From contig NZ_PPTF01000073.1 in assembly GCF_002902845.1 (NCBI RefSeq), positions 324,277 to 388,276 of the forward strand: DNA of 64,000 bases, in the 5' to 3' direction. Below are positions 33,875 through 45,400 of the stretch, one piece after another (the first letter of the stretch is position 1; each line of letters opens with the position of its first letter). Source of the DNA: Chromobacterium sinusclupearum. Lineage in GTDB: Bacteria; Pseudomonadota; Gammaproteobacteria; Burkholderiales; Chromobacteriaceae. The notes under the pieces were generated by a model. That model was not told the DNA's origin, did no database searches, and worked only from the letters and a program-made list of their open reading frames with translations. A program made the position numbers and the translations under genes.

Positions 33875-34777
33875 GGCAATTCAAACAAAAATAAGCAGTC
33901 ATTGTAATGCCAACTCAGCAGCAAAAGTCAGAACGCCTCAAAAAGTACATTTCGAGTCCATGTGCCTGTGCCATTCACCAGCCACATACGGCGCACACCC
34001 TCCATCACAAGGGACTCCAACAAAGTCCAGTTGCCAACCCCCTCGCTCGCCATGCAGACGCAACTAGATGTAGCCGCAACAAAACAGGAATGCGTGCCTC
34101 CTGCAAGAGCCGGGGCAGGCCATATATGTAAACAGTTTGCAAAAAGACTGTGGCAAAGGCGCATATACAGGTATGCACATGAGCACGCCATGACCAGATC
34201 ATTGCAATCGCTTGAATGTTCTCAAAAATGGTTCGAACAAATTCTATCGCCATGTAAATAGCGATTACAATCTATTGTTGTTGTTTACATAATTTTTTTC
34301 AAATATCATAAATCAATCTGCAAAAATACTTAATCCTGCATTTTTGCCATTTTTTTGCTCGTTTCTCGTACTGTCCGTTACAATTTCGTGTCAACCATGT
34401 CAAAATACGGTTTATTTCAAACATATTAAGTAGCAAATTCTTTTTATGTTGCGCAGTTTTATTCCATCGAATCTCACATGCCAGCCTTTCGCTATCCATT
34501 GCGCTGGCGCTTGGAATCGACATAGCCGCTGCGTTAGCCCCGCTCGAGAATGGATGCCCGGCTTACATAAAGCACACCCAGATTGCTTGGGCACTCATCC
34601 TCTGTCAGCCGCGGCATGAAGGTATGAAGCGCAGAAGAAAATACACCAGCATTTCATCAAGATAGTGGTGTGTTGCCCAAGCATGGTTCACACCGTTGCC
34701 TCATGGGAAATGCTCCATGAGAACTTGAACATCGGCAAAGACGCATACGCACCAACTAAATACTTTGACCTGTAACC
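33875..34777. other. Long non-coding AT-rich region upstream of the capsule genes
   Basis: 903 bp separate tsaC (minus) from kpsM (plus). The frames are open only in short, codon-biased-looking but unrecognisable stretches, the largest 99 codons at 33962-34261, and none has a ribosome site or family resemblance. From about 34260 to 34450 the DNA is markedly AT-rich with T-tracts. A hairpin CTCATGG/CCATGAG is at 34700-34721. The region probably holds the capsule promoter with a long untranslated leader. I found no clear ops element for RfaH. Confidence 0.5.
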
Positions 34778-35551
34778 ATGCGCAGCTCCTGGAACATTAT
34801 GTGCACCTCGGTGCATGCGCTTTTTTTGCGCGAACTGAAAACCCGCTTTGGCGAATACCGTCTAGGCTATCTGTGGGCATTGCTTGAGCCAGTACTGCAG
34901 ATGGCCGTGATGCTAGCCATCATGGGCTACCTGATGCATCGCGTGATGCCGGACATCTCCTTTCCGGTGTTCTTTGTCTGCGGCATCGTGCCCTACAGCC
35001 TGTTTTCCAACATCGCCACGCGCTCGCTCAACGCCATCGAAGCCAACCGTGGTTTGTTCAGCTACCGCCCGGTTCACCCGGTGGATGCCATGCTGGCCCG
35101 CTCGCTGCTGGAGTGCCTAGTCCAAGGCGGGTGCTTTGTGGTGCTGATGGCGGGGCTTTGGCTGCTGGGCGAGCCAATGCGCATCGACAACATACCGGTG
35201 CTGCTCGCCATCTGGATGGCTTTGGCGCTGTTGTCACAAGGCGTGGGCTTCACCTTCATGGTGCTCGGCCACGCGTTCAAAGCAGCGGACAAGATCTTGC
35301 CGCTGCTGGTGCGCCCGCTGTATTTCGCCAGCGGCGTAATGTTTTCCCTGCACGTCTTTCCGCCGGAATTCCGCTATCTCGTTGACTGGAACCCACTGCT
35401 CCATGCATTTGAGCTGATGCGTCACGCCGTTTCGCCCAATTACCCACTGTATGACATCAGCTTGTCGTACTTATGGCTGTGGGCCCTGTCTTCCCTACTC
35501 ATTGGGCTGTTGCTTTACAAAGCCCGCGAACCGGCGATCCTGCGTTCATGA
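34778..35551 (+). CDS. kpsM: Capsule polysaccharide ABC transporter permease (KpsM/CtrC)
   Basis: 257-aa ABC-2 type membrane subunit of the polymer exporter. N-terminal cytoplasmic helix FLRELKTRFGEYRLGYLWALLEPVLQM matches the KpsM/BexB/CtrC signature, followed by six membrane segments. SFPVFFVCGIVPYSLFSNIATRSLNAIEANRGLFSYRPVHPVDAMLARSLLE is strongly conserved in the family. It starts the export operon after a long leader and overlaps kpsT by ATGA. With KpsT it moves lipid-linked capsule across the inner membrane. Confidence 0.95.
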   Translation: MRSSWNIMCTSVHALFLRELKTRFGEYRLGYLWALLEPVLQMAVMLAIMGYLMHRVMPDISFPVFFVCGIVPYSLFSNIATRSLNAIEANRGLFSYRPVHPVDAMLARSLLECLVQGGCFVVLMAGLWLLGEPMRIDNIPVLLAIWMALALLSQGVGFTFMVLGHAFKAADKILPLLVRPLYFASGVMFSLHVFPPEFRYLVDWNPLLHAFELMRHAVSPNYPLYDISLSYLWLWALSSLLIGLLLYKAREPAILRS

Positions 35552-36219
35552 TCCAGATCCGCAACCTCAGCAAGTCCTATCGCACGCCTGCGGGACGGCA
35601 TTACGTGTTTCAAGACCTGACCCTGGACATTCCATCCGGCGTCAGCGTGGGCCTGATTGGCCGCAACGGCGCCGGCAAATCCACCCTGCTGCGCATTCTG
35701 GGCGGCATGGATCGCCCGGACTGCGGCAAAGTCCATACCGACCGCAGCATTTCCTGGCCCGTAGGCCTGGCCAGCGGCTTCCAGGGCAGCATGACCGGGC
35801 GGGAAAACGTCAAGTTCGTCGCCCGGCTCTATGCCGAAAAACATGAGTTGCCGGAAAAAGTGGCCTTTGTCGAAGCCTTTGCCGAGCTTGGCAAACACTT
35901 TGATATGCCGATCAAGACCTACTCCTCAGGCATGAAGTCTCGCCTGGGATTTGGCCTGTCCATGGCATTCGATTTTGACTACTACCTGGTAGACGAAGTC
36001 ACCGCCGTCGGCGATGCCAGCTTCAAAAACAAGAGCGCGCGACTGATCGAAGAAAAGCGCCAGAAAAGCCAGTTTTTGATGGTGTCGCACAGCATGGGCG
36101 AAATCCGGCGTTTCTGCGACGCCGCCCTGCTGCTGGGCCGCCACGGCGTGCGCTATTACAACCAGATCGATGAGGCCATCGAGGCCTATAAGAAAGAAGA
36201 AGATGTTCAAGTGGTTTGA
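35548..36219 (+). CDS. kpsT: Capsule polysaccharide ABC transporter ATPase (KpsT/CtrD)
   Basis: 223 aa. Walker A GRNGAGKST at residues 38-46, the signature YSSGMKSRLGFGLSMAF near 128-144, Walker B DYYLVDEVTAVGD near 147-159 and the switch His in MVSHSMGEIRRFCD. Short ATPases of this shape belong to the polymer-export subgroup. The frame is open upstream of the ATG at 35548, but that codon overlaps the kpsM stop and starts the standard MIQIRNLSKSY. Its 3' end overlaps kpsE by 17 bp. Confidence 0.95.
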   Translation: MIQIRNLSKSYRTPAGRHYVFQDLTLDIPSGVSVGLIGRNGAGKSTLLRILGGMDRPDCGKVHTDRSISWPVGLASGFQGSMTGRENVKFVARLYAEKHELPEKVAFVEAFAELGKHFDMPIKTYSSGMKSRLGFGLSMAFDFDYYLVDEVTAVGDASFKNKSARLIEEKRQKSQFLMVSHSMGEIRRFCDAALLLGRHGVRYYNQIDEAIEAYKKEEDVQVV

Positions 36220-37381
36220 TCTCACCCCTCCCCAGGCTGATGGCGCTTCCTCCCTGCCCACGCCAACCACTCCGCAGCATGACTGGCTGCAACGCGCCCG
36301 CCAGGACAAGCTGGCATGGCTGCTGCTCGCCCTACCCTTGCTGTTGACCAGCCTGTACTTTGTCACCCTCGCGCAAGACCGCTATGTCAGCGAATCGCGC
36401 GTCATCGTCAAGCGCGGCTCTGACGACAAAGCCGGCAGTCTCGACCTGGGATTTCTGTTGGGGGGCAACGCGTCCACCTTGCGAGAAGACGCCATGCTGT
36501 TGCAGCAGTACATCCTGTCCCCAGACATGCTGGCGCGCCTGGATAAGACATTGAACCTGAAGCAGGCCTTTGCCGAACCTGCAGGTTGGGATTGGTACTA
36601 TCGACTGCCCAGCCATGCCACGCGCGAAGAGTTCCTAAGTTATTACCGCGCCCGCGTGGACGTGCAGTTTGACGAGAAAACAGCGTTGCTGGTCATCCGC
36701 AGCCAGGGTTTTAGTCCCGCTTTCTCGCAAAAGCTCAACCAAGCCATCCTGGCGGAAAGCGAGCGCTTCATCAACGAGCTGTCGCACAAGATCAGCCGTG
36801 AAGACATGGCTTTTGCACAGAAAGAAGTGGACTACGCCTATCAGGAGCTCAACCAGGCCAAAGAGCGCTTGCTGGGCTACCAAAACCGCCATGGCCTGAT
36901 CGACCCTCACGCCCAAGCACAGGCTACCGGGCAACTGGTGGCGGAACTGGAAGGCAAGCAGGCGCAACTCGAGGCGGAGCTGCGCAATCTGCAGAGCTAT
37001 CTGCAAGCCGACTCGCCGCAAGTCATCTCAGCCCGCAACGCGCTGGATGCCCTGAAAACCCAGATCTCGCGTGAAAAATCCAAACTTGTCTCACCTGACG
37101 ACGACAAGCTGAATCGCAAAACTGCCCAATTCCAGGAACTGCGCGCTTACGTCGAGTTCCGCACCGATCTATACAAGCTGGCGCTTACCGCGCTGGAAAA
37201 ATCCAAAGTGGCCTCCGCGCACAAACTCAAAAGCCTCGCCGTCATCAGCTCGCCGCAATTGCCGGAAGAGGCCGAATACCCGCGCAAGCTCTATGCATTG
37301 GGCTCCCTGTTGCTGGTTTGCAGCCTGCTGTACGGCACCGTGCGCCTGACGCTGTCCATTATTGAAGATCACAAGATTTAA
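36203..37381 (+). CDS. kpsE: Capsule export inner-membrane/periplasmic protein (KpsE/CtrB)
   Basis: 392-aa polysaccharide co-polymerase-like protein. One membrane helix lies near residues 44-64 (LAWLLLALPLLLTSLYFVTLA), followed by a Wzz-like periplasmic domain beginning RYVSESRVIVKRGSDDKAGSLDLGFLLGG. Long coiled coil runs about 200-310 (ELNQAKERLLGYQNRHGLIDP, AQLEAELRNLQSYLQ), and a second membrane helix is near 365-385. It couples KpsMT to the outer-membrane channel KpsD. The start at 36203 lies inside the kpsT end, indicating coupling. Confidence 0.93.
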   Translation: MFKWFDLTPPQADGASSLPTPTTPQHDWLQRARQDKLAWLLLALPLLLTSLYFVTLAQDRYVSESRVIVKRGSDDKAGSLDLGFLLGGNASTLREDAMLLQQYILSPDMLARLDKTLNLKQAFAEPAGWDWYYRLPSHATREEFLSYYRARVDVQFDEKTALLVIRSQGFSPAFSQKLNQAILAESERFINELSHKISREDMAFAQKEVDYAYQELNQAKERLLGYQNRHGLIDPHAQAQATGQLVAELEGKQAQLEAELRNLQSYLQADSPQVISARNALDALKTQISREKSKLVSPDDDKLNRKTAQFQELRAYVEFRTDLYKLALTALEKSKVASAHKLKSLAVISSPQLPEEAEYPRKLYALGSLLLVCSLLYGTVRLTLSIIEDHKI

Positions 37382-37383
37382 AA

Positions 37384-39048
37384 ATGCGCCTGACACCATT
37401 TGTTCTACTATTTGCCTCCTGTTCGGTCTTCGCATTGCCCAACCAGATGATGGGCAGCCCCGCCATGTCGGATGCCGCGGCGCTGGCCGCCATCAAGGCC
37501 GCGCCAGCCACGCCCCCCGCCACGGCACCGCAAGCCGTCATCGAACCGCAAGTCCCTGTGCAGGCGCCCAGCCGCATGTTCGGCTCGCAACTGTTTGGCG
37601 GCGCCTTCCGCCACAGCGCGGGCATCGGTTTCAACCCGGATTACCAGATCAGCATTGGCGACCGCATTGCCCTGCGGCTGTGGGGCGCCTTCATCTACGA
37701 CGGCCAGTTGACGGTAGACCCGCAGGGCAACATCTTTGTCCCCAATGTGGGCCCTGTCACCGTTTCAGGTGTGCCTAACGGCGAGCTGAACAGCGTCATC
37801 GCCAATCATGTGCGCCGCGTCTACAAAGCCAATGTCCATGCCTATGCCGCGCTGGACGTCTCGCAACCGGTAAAAGTCTTCGTCACCGGTTTCGTCAAGC
37901 AGCCTGGACTTTATGGCGGCATCGCCGCCGACAGCGTGCTGAGCTATCTGGACAAGGCCGGCGGCGTGGATGCCGACCGCGGCAGCTATGTGGACATTAC
38001 CATCCGTCGTGGCGACACCATCCGCAAACAGCTCAATCTCTATGACTTCCTGCTCAAGGGGCGGTTGGACTTGGTGCAATTCACCGATGGCGACGTGATC
38101 GTGGTCGGACCGCGCCAGCACACTTTCTCCGTCAGCGGCGAGGTCTACAACGCCAACGACTTCGAGTTTGGCAAAAGCCAGATCAGCGTCCACGATGCGC
38201 TGGCCATGGCCCGCCCCAAACCTGGCGCCACCCATATCAGCATCACTCGTCGCCAAGGCAGCGAAAAGACCAGCGAGTACTACCCTCTCGCCAGCGCCGG
38301 CAACATGACCCTGGATGACGGCGACCAACTCAACGTCACCGCCGACCGCTACCCCGGCACTATCCAGGTTCGCGTGGAAGGCGCGCACTCCGGCGAGCAT
38401 GCGATCGTACTGCCGTATGGCGCGACGATGGCCGATGTGCTGGCCAAGGTACGCGCCAACAGCATGTCGCAAATCGACGCCATCCAGCTGTTCCGCAAGT
38501 CTGTCGCCGAACGCCAAAAAGCCATGCTGGCGCTGTCATTGCAAAAGCTGCAGGAAACCGCCTTCTCCGCCCGCTCCTCCACCAAGGAAGAATCCGACCT
38601 GCGCACCCGTGAGGCCGAACTGATAGAACGCTTCGTTGCCAAGGCCGGCAAGGTAGAGCCCAAAGGCCAGGTCGTCCTGAATGAAAAAGCTCTGCAAACC
38701 ACTCTGCTGGAAGACGGCGACGTGATCCGCATTCCGGAGAAGACCAGCGTGGTCATGGTGCATGGCGACGTGCTGTTCCCCAATGCTGTCAGCTGGCAGC
38801 AGGGGTTAAATGTGGGCAACTACGTCGAACAGGTCGGCGGCTACAACCAGAGCGCCGATAAATCCCGTCTGCTTCTGATGAAGCAGAACGGCGAAGCGCT
38901 GCCGGTCAGCGCCAGCGCCAAAGTCTCAGCCGGCGACGAAGTGATGGTGATGCCGAAGATAGACAGCAAGAACATCGAAGTCACCCGCGGGATTACCCAG
39001 ATCCTTTATCAGATCGCCGTGGCGGCGAAGGTAATCCTCGACCTATGA
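37384..39048 (+). CDS. kpsD: Capsule export outer-membrane protein (KpsD-type)
   Basis: 554 aa. A signal peptide ([17 protein letters not shown]) is followed by a polysaccharide-export (Poly_export) domain, [60 protein letters not shown]-type repeats follow: [58 protein letters not shown] and [32 protein letters not shown]. There is no lipobox, unlike Wza, matching KpsD. It forms the periplasmic/outer-membrane part of the exporter. It is two bases behind kpsE and overlaps the Stealth gene by 4 bp. Confidence 0.92.
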   Translation: MRLTPFVLLFASCSVFALPNQMMGSPAMSDAAALAAIKAAPATPPATAPQAVIEPQVPVQAPSRMFGSQLFGGAFRHSAGIGFNPDYQISIGDRIALRLWGAFIYDGQLTVDPQGNIFVPNVGPVTVSGVPNGELNSVIANHVRRVYKANVHAYAALDVSQPVKVFVTGFVKQPGLYGGIAADSVLSYLDKAGGVDADRGSYVDITIRRGDTIRKQLNLYDFLLKGRLDLVQFTDGDVIVVGPRQHTFSVSGEVYNANDFEFGKSQISVHDALAMARPKPGATHISITRRQGSEKTSEYYPLASAGNMTLDDGDQLNVTADRYPGTIQVRVEGAHSGEHAIVLPYGATMADVLAKVRANSMSQIDAIQLFRKSVAERQKAMLALSLQKLQETAFSARSSTKEESDLRTREAELIERFVAKAGKVEPKGQVVLNEKALQTTLLEDGDVIRIPEKTSVVMVHGDVLFPNAVSWQQGLNVGNYVEQVGGYNQSADKSRLLLMKQNGEALPVSASAKVSAGDEVMVMPKIDSKNIEVTRGITQILYQIAVAAKVILDL

Positions 39049-40118
39049 GAAAGCTCAGAAAACTCCTGCGCCATCCTGGACTATTTTTCCGGGATTACCT
39101 GAACAAGCGCTATCCCATCATTCGCAACGAGATTGCCTGCCCACAAGACGAGGAGGCCATCCTGCTCAAGCATGACTTAGCATTGGACAAGCTGCTGGAA
39201 AACAACCTCGAGATTGACGTTGTGTTTACCTGGGTGGATGACAGCGATCCGGCTTGGCAAACACGCTATCAACAAACCCTTGCAAATTATGCGCACGAAC
39301 GACTGGGTTTATATGCTGCCGACTCTGCACGCTTTCGCAATCACGACGAACTGCGGTACTCGCTGCACAGCATACTCTGCAATCTGCCCTGGGTGCGACG
39401 CATTTACCTAGTTACCGACCAGCAATGCCCCACTTGGTTAACGCCCAATGAACGCATCCGCTTGATCGATCACAAGGAACTGATCGCCACACGCTATCTA
39501 CCGACCTTCAACTCACATGTAATCGAAGCACATCTTCACCATATTCCAGGTTTGAGCGAACACTTCATCTACTTTAACGATGATGTCTTTGTCGCCCGGC
39601 CATTACCACCAAGCCATTTCTTCCGTGGAAACGGCATTGCTTCATTATTTGTTGCGCACAAAAGTCTCCATGCAATGCGCCAACGTGGTGTTGCCACACC
39701 CACGCTTCAAGCCTCAATTCAAAGCGCTGCCTTATTACATGCTGCTTACGGAGTAAAAGTGGACACTCCACTCATCCACAGTTATGTCCCTTTGCGGAAA
39801 AGCACCTTTCATATGGCATGGGAGCAATTTGAAGATAAAATCCAGAACTTTCTAGCTAATCGGTTTAGAGGTGTGAATGACTTAAACATGGCAACCTTTC
39901 TCGTGCCGTGGTTGATGTATGCCAAAGGCCAGGCCACTCCTGCGCGCGATATTTGCTATTACTTTAACTCCCACTCTCCCGTCTCAAAAAGTTATTGGCA
40001 GGATTTGAAGAATAGAAAAAATAGTTCATCAACACCTCATTCATTTTGTGCGAACGACTTTAATTATCTATCCACCGATAATGAAATTAAATCTCATCTT
40101 AAATACTATTACTCTTGA
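39045..40118 (+). CDS. Stealth-family capsule sugar-phosphate transferase
   Basis: 357 aa. Stealth conserved region 1 is [15 protein letters not shown] (57-71), region 2 [14 protein letters not shown] (97-110) with ...[17 protein letters not shown], and region 3 [15 protein letters not shown] (173-187). Stealth proteins, such as meningococcal SacB, move hexose-1-phosphate from an NDP-sugar and build phosphodiester-linked chains. The N-terminus [19 protein letters not shown] is a basic amphipathic segment also seen at the start of the 1546-aa protein below. Codon use turns AT-rich along this gene, marking the start of the serotype-specific region. Confidence 0.92.
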   Translation: MRKLRKLLRHPGLFFRDYLNKRYPIIRNEIACPQDEEAILLKHDLALDKLLENNLEIDVVFTWVDDSDPAWQTRYQQTLANYAHERLGLYAADSARFRNHDELRYSLHSILCNLPWVRRIYLVTDQQCPTWLTPNERIRLIDHKELIATRYLPTFNSHVIEAHLHHIPGLSEHFIYFNDDVFVARPLPPSHFFRGNGIASLFVAHKSLHAMRQRGVATPTLQASIQSAALLHAAYGVKVDTPLIHSYVPLRKSTFHMAWEQFEDKIQNFLANRFRGVNDLNMATFLVPWLMYAKGQATPARDICYYFNSHSPVSKSYWQDLKNRKNSSSTPHSFCANDFNYLSTDNEIKSHLKYYYS

Positions 40119-40127
40119 AGCTATCCT

Positions 40128-42401
40128 GTGAATTATCTGGTATCCATCATCATCCCTGTTTATAAAACAGAGAAATATATAGAAGCATGCCTGCAATCGG
40201 CCTTAGCACAAACCATTGCCGAGTATGATAGCTCTCAAACTATAGAAATTATAGTTGTGGATGATGGCTCCCCAGACCAATCCATCGAGCGCATTCAGCC
40301 TTTTCTTTTCTCACATCCTAATGTCCGCCTACTACGTCAAGAAAATTCCGGACAGTCTGCCGCTCGTAACCATGCCATCACAGTTGCACAAGGAGAGTAT
40401 CTATATTTTTTAGACTCGGATGACCTACTTCCCCATAATGCTATTGAAGCGCTGTACCAGTTAGCAAAGCAAACTGGTTCCGAAGTAATCATCGCGCAGA
40501 GCAAAGCCTTTAATAAAAATCGTAGTTGGTTTATTGAGGATCACGCTGAAGTTGCCAGCAGCGCTTTCCGTCAGGTTAATTTTAATGATCAGCCAATACT
40601 GGTAAAAACCACTCCTCCGTGGGCAAAATTGTACAAAACTGAAATGATTCGGCAACACGCCATTCGTTTCCCAGAAGGTATTGGCTTGGCGGAGGACTGG
40701 ATTTTTGTCCTCCATGCATTATCTCAAGCCAATCACATCTCAACTACGCCAGATATTACCTATTTATATCGCGGTCGAAATGATGTTGACAATCTGTCCT
40801 GCACTCAACAGGTCAATCACAAGGTCTTTCATGACTTGATGCAGGTTTATCAACTCACAAAAAAATTTTCTTTACCCGCAGAACATCAGCGCCTGGCCAA
40901 ATACTTCATCATAAAAAGCCTGCTCCATCGGCTGTTAAAGCTGGCTAAATCGTGTTCACTAGATACTGCTCTACCCACCTATCAGGTGTTGGCTACTTTC
41001 TTGAAAATCGAAACGAAATCAGAAGACTGGGCGGTGCTATCTGAACATGCAAAATTGGTCTTAGATTTATTGAGCCATGATCTTTACCTGGCCGCTCATC
41101 ATGCCGCTCAGCATCGCTATAAAATGGCTTGGCTGACTGGAACAGGAAATGTGCTACCTGCCACGTTATTCAGTCGCTACCAAACCACATATAAACACAC
41201 ACGTTTTCTACCTTTAAAACGAATCAAGAAACGCGTGCAATCATCACTCACTCTTTCAGCATGGCGCATAAAATATCAATTCGCCAAAATTTTAGCTGGC
41301 CTTTATCCGAAAAATGGAAAAATTATATTGATCGGCGAGCGGCTAGGAAAAACCGCCAACGATACCTCCTACCATTTTTTCAAACATTGCCAAGAAGATG
41401 ACTCAACTCAGGCACAATATTTTTATACCATTCAAAGACATGCCCCAACTCGGAAAAAGATTCATTCTTATCGAAATATCGTTGATTACGGCAGCTTGAA
41501 GCATTTCATCCTGTTTCATCGCGCAAGCGCCTATGTGTTTAGCGATAACATGCGGGACATTTTTCGGCAATGGAAGCGGGTGCATGCTGAGCACGCGCAT
41601 AAAAAGAAAATATTTCTGCAACATGGCATCTTCGCACTCAACCGCGCCAAAGGCTATTACGACCGCCACTCTATGGAGCAACGAGGAGAGCGGCCAGACT
41701 GCTTTGTTGTCAGCTCCGAATTTGAGAAAACTCTGGTTTGTAATCAGTTCGATTTCCAAGAAGAAGAAGTCGTTGTGACAGGATTATCTCGTTTTGACAA
41801 TCTGCCCACCACGCGCTCTCAGCCTAGTGGAGCCATCCTCATGCTATTCACTTGGCGAGAATGGCTGGAAAAAATGTCACCCGAGGCCTTTGAACAATCG
41901 GATTATTGCCAAAAAATAGTCGAACTAATCCATCATCCCATGCTAAGGCAGATGCATGCACAGCATGGACTAAAGATTACGCTTTGTCTGCATCATAAAA
42001 TGGCTCAGTATGTTCAACATCTTCCAATCATAGAAAATGTGCGCATCGTGTCGATGAGCGATAGCGACATTCAGCATCATATCATTCAGGCTGACCTGAT
42101 GATAACTGACTATTCTTCAGCTGCCTTCGATATGCTGTACCAGAATAAGCCTGTCATTTTCTACTGGTTTGATCATCAAGCTTTCTTTGCCAAACGTGGG
42201 GGGCCACTTATTCACCCCACCCAAGATATGCATGATTCCATTGCCTACCACTGTGAAAATGCTCTGAATCTTGTTCAGGAAGCTATACAGCATCAATTTA
42301 ATATAACCCAGATACAGCGAGCATGGGCTCAAGAATTTTTCTCCCACAAAGACCAGAACCACTCTCAACGAATCAAAAATAAATTACAACAACTACTCTG
42401 A
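40128..42401 (+). CDS. GT2 glycosyltransferase-glycerophosphotransferase fusion
   Basis: 757 aa from a GTG start, 9 bp behind the Stealth gene. The N-terminal GT-A domain (about 1-260) shows SIIIPVYKTEKYI, VVDDGSPDQS and FLDSDDLLP. The C-terminal domain (about 390-757) belongs to the CDP-glycerol:poly(glycerophosphate) glycerophosphotransferase (TagF-like) family, with IFLQHGIFALNRAKGYY near residue 495 and MITDYSSAAFDMLYQNKPVIFYWFD near 658. It could add a sugar and a polyol-phosphate. GC is far below the chromosomal average, suggesting transfer. No CDP-glycerol synthesis gene is in the window. Confidence 0.88.
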   Translation: MNYLVSIIIPVYKTEKYIEACLQSALAQTIAEYDSSQTIEIIVVDDGSPDQSIERIQPFLFSHPNVRLLRQENSGQSAARNHAITVAQGEYLYFLDSDDLLPHNAIEALYQLAKQTGSEVIIAQSKAFNKNRSWFIEDHAEVASSAFRQVNFNDQPILVKTTPPWAKLYKTEMIRQHAIRFPEGIGLAEDWIFVLHALSQANHISTTPDITYLYRGRNDVDNLSCTQQVNHKVFHDLMQVYQLTKKFSLPAEHQRLAKYFIIKSLLHRLLKLAKSCSLDTALPTYQVLATFLKIETKSEDWAVLSEHAKLVLDLLSHDLYLAAHHAAQHRYKMAWLTGTGNVLPATLFSRYQTTYKHTRFLPLKRIKKRVQSSLTLSAWRIKYQFAKILAGLYPKNGKIILIGERLGKTANDTSYHFFKHCQEDDSTQAQYFYTIQRHAPTRKKIHSYRNIVDYGSLKHFILFHRASAYVFSDNMRDIFRQWKRVHAEHAHKKKIFLQHGIFALNRAKGYYDRHSMEQRGERPDCFVVSSEFEKTLVCNQFDFQEEEVVVTGLSRFDNLPTTRSQPSGAILMLFTWREWLEKMSPEAFEQSDYCQKIVELIHHPMLRQMHAQHGLKITLCLHHKMAQYVQHLPIIENVRIVSMSDSDIQHHIIQADLMITDYSSAAFDMLYQNKPVIFYWFDHQAFFAKRGGPLIHPTQDMHDSIAYHCENALNLVQEAIQHQFNITQIQRAWAQEFFSHKDQNHSQRIKNKLQQLL

Positions 42402-42423
42402 ACTGTTAACTAAGGCACCTATA

Positions 42424-45400
42424 ATGAATAGAAAATTCAAAAAACTATTGCGCAATCCAAAATTATTCGTCAAAGACATGGTGGTTAAACACGGTAGAAA
42501 GATGGGCGTCTTGCCACCCGATCCAGAAACCCTAGGCTATTACCAATACACTGTAGTGTCTGCTGTCTATAATGTAGGTCGCTATCTTGATGACTTTTTC
42601 AACAGCTTGGTAAAGCAAAAGCTAGATTTTAAACGCCATATCCACCTCATCATGGTTGATGATGGATCAACAGATAATTCTGCTGAAATCATAAAGGGCT
42701 GGCAAAAAAAATACCCTGACAATATCACCTATATCTGGAAAGAGAACGGAGGACAGGCATCTGCCCGAAACTTAGGGCTTGAGCTTGTCAAGACAGAATG
42801 GGTGACATTCATAGATCCAGATGATTTTTTAGAAAAGAGCTATTTCTACAATATTGACCGCGAGATTTATAATAATAAAGATAATTGCCTTGAACTAGTT
42901 TGCACAAATCTTATTTTTTTCTTTGAGGAAAAAAACGAGATTTCTGACACTCATCCGCTACGATATAGATTTGACAATCCTGGTCCATTTTCGGCTTCCG
43001 ACTTAAAAAACAATATTCAATTATCAGCAAGCACCGCCATTTTCAAAACAGGAATAATCGCATCAAACAATATACGGTTTAACTGTGATATAAAGCCCAG
43101 CTTTGAAGATGCACACTTTGTTAATATATACCTTTGCTATATTTTCAAAAAAAATGTCACGTTCTTAAAAAAAGCAAAGTACATATATAGAAAACGCTCT
43201 GATGGCTCATCAACCCTTGACAAATCATGGAAGAATCCATCTCTATTTGATGAGGTTCTCCAAATTGGTTGCATTGGCGTGCTTGAGCAATTTAAGAAAA
43301 ACCACAATTACGTACCCGTTTATATTCAACGAACCATTCTTTACCACCTAATTTGGTACATTAAAAAAATCATCAGGGATGAAAATAGCCTAAATCACCT
43401 GAGCACTACACAAAAAGATAATTTTATTTCCAAAACCAAAAAAATCTTTTCTTACATTGACGCCAAAACAATATTAAGTTTCAATCTTGCCGGAACATGG
43501 TTTTTACATAAAGTTGGAATGTTATATCAATTCAAAGGTATCAGCCCTGATTTTAATATTGCATACATAAGTGCCTATGATGCAAAAAAAAATCAAATCC
43601 TTATTAAATACTTTAGTAGCTCAGACGAACTTGAAGAAATTAAAATAGATGAAAAACGAATAATTCCAGATTTTAGAAAAAAAATCCAACATAAATTGAA
43701 TGGAGAAAAATTTATCGATGAAAATCTATTATGGATACCTATTCCTGAGTCAGGCCTCTTGAGTTTTTCTCATGAAAAAAAACCATGCAAAATAACTCTG
43801 GGTTCTAAGCAACACCCCGCAAGAATAGCCATAGAATCGATAAAAAATTATTTTTCAGAATTAATGCCATTTAAGGATGTAAAAAATGAATTCTCTAATT
43901 CATGGTTATTTATAGATCGTGACGCACAAGCAGATGACAATGCTGAGCATCTTTATAGATATATAAAAAATAATCATCCAGATCAGAAAATATATTTCTC
44001 TCTATCAAGAGAATCTCACGATTGGGAGCGATTAATTTCTGACGGGTTTAATCTTATTGAATTTGGAAGCGATCAACACGCTGCCGCATTGCAGGGTTGT
44101 GAAAAGTTAATTAGTTCAAATATTGATAAATATATTAGCAACTTCCTTGGTCCAAGAATGATGCTGGGACGGCATACCGTATTCTTACAACACGGCGTAA
44201 TAATGCACGATCACTCTTCTTGGTTAAATACAAAAGAACAAATAGATTGCTTTATTACTACTACTCCTTCTGAGTATAACTCTATCATCAGCGATGACTC
44301 ACTTTACAAATTTACAAAAAAGGAAGTTGTTCTGACGGGTTTACCAAGACATGACTCTCTGCTGGCAAATCGCAATAGAACAGATAAAATAATTGTCATT
44401 ATGCCCACATGGAGAAATAGTATTGTAGGGAAAGCAAAAAATTTAAGCTTCCAGAGAGAATTTAATCATGACTTTGTACAGACCGATTTTTTCAAACATT
44501 GGAATTCACTTATTCAAAACAATGAACTTAAACAACTCTGTTCAAATTTTAACTTCCGAATTTTCTTTTTCCCGCACGTCAATTTGCAGCCTTACATTCC
44601 AGAATTCAACATACCAGACCATATTGAAGTCATTACTCACGAGAATGGCAGCATACAGAATATTTTCCAATCCACATCAATCATGATAACGGACTACTCT
44701 TCGGTAGCTTTCGAAATGGCTATTCAAGACAAGCCAGTTATTTACTATCAATTTGACTCAAGTGAAATAGCTAGTGGCTCTCATACTTTCAAACCTGGAT
44801 ACTTTAATTATAAGAAGGATGGGTTTGGTCCTGTTGTAATAGACGAGCGCGCTCTCCTTAATGAGCTAGAGCATATTTTGAGAAATGATGGAAGACCATC
44901 ACCTGCTATTCTAGAAAGAATCAAGAAAACATTTCCATTTAGGGATGGTAATAATTGCGAACGGGCCTATCAGGCAATAATTGCATTAGACTCTGCTCGT
45001 GATCCAAACTTTATAGATGCAAAAATCATACAGCAATACGCTAAACAAGCACGTAAAAACCATGACTGGCCGTTCGCTGAGCGACTCTGGACTAGATTAA
45101 TAGAGTGCAGCAACAAGCCCAATAACACCCTAAATCTCGTATATCTTTCCGAGGCACTTCGTTGTCAAGGCAAATTACAAAAGGCGGAAAATATTTTAGG
45201 GGAAGTCCATACCTGCGAAGTTGATAACTTTGCCATTATGGAGAAAGCTCGCATTGCCATGGCGTGCCACAATTGGAATTGTGCTATTGATTTATGGCAC
45301 TACGCCTCTCCTTTACACACAATTGATCGACTCCATTATCTGCAATGTTTAGCCGAACTACAACTTATTGAACCATATGAAATAGAAATTAAAAATGAAT

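Noticed and set aside
33962..34261. 99-codon ORF in the gap before the capsule genes
   Set aside because: No ribosome site, no family likeness and no clear coding pattern; kept only as part of the intergenic description.
34260..34777. RfaH ops/JUMPstart element before the capsule genes
   Set aside because: The GGCGGTAG core is not present on the plus strand in this stretch.
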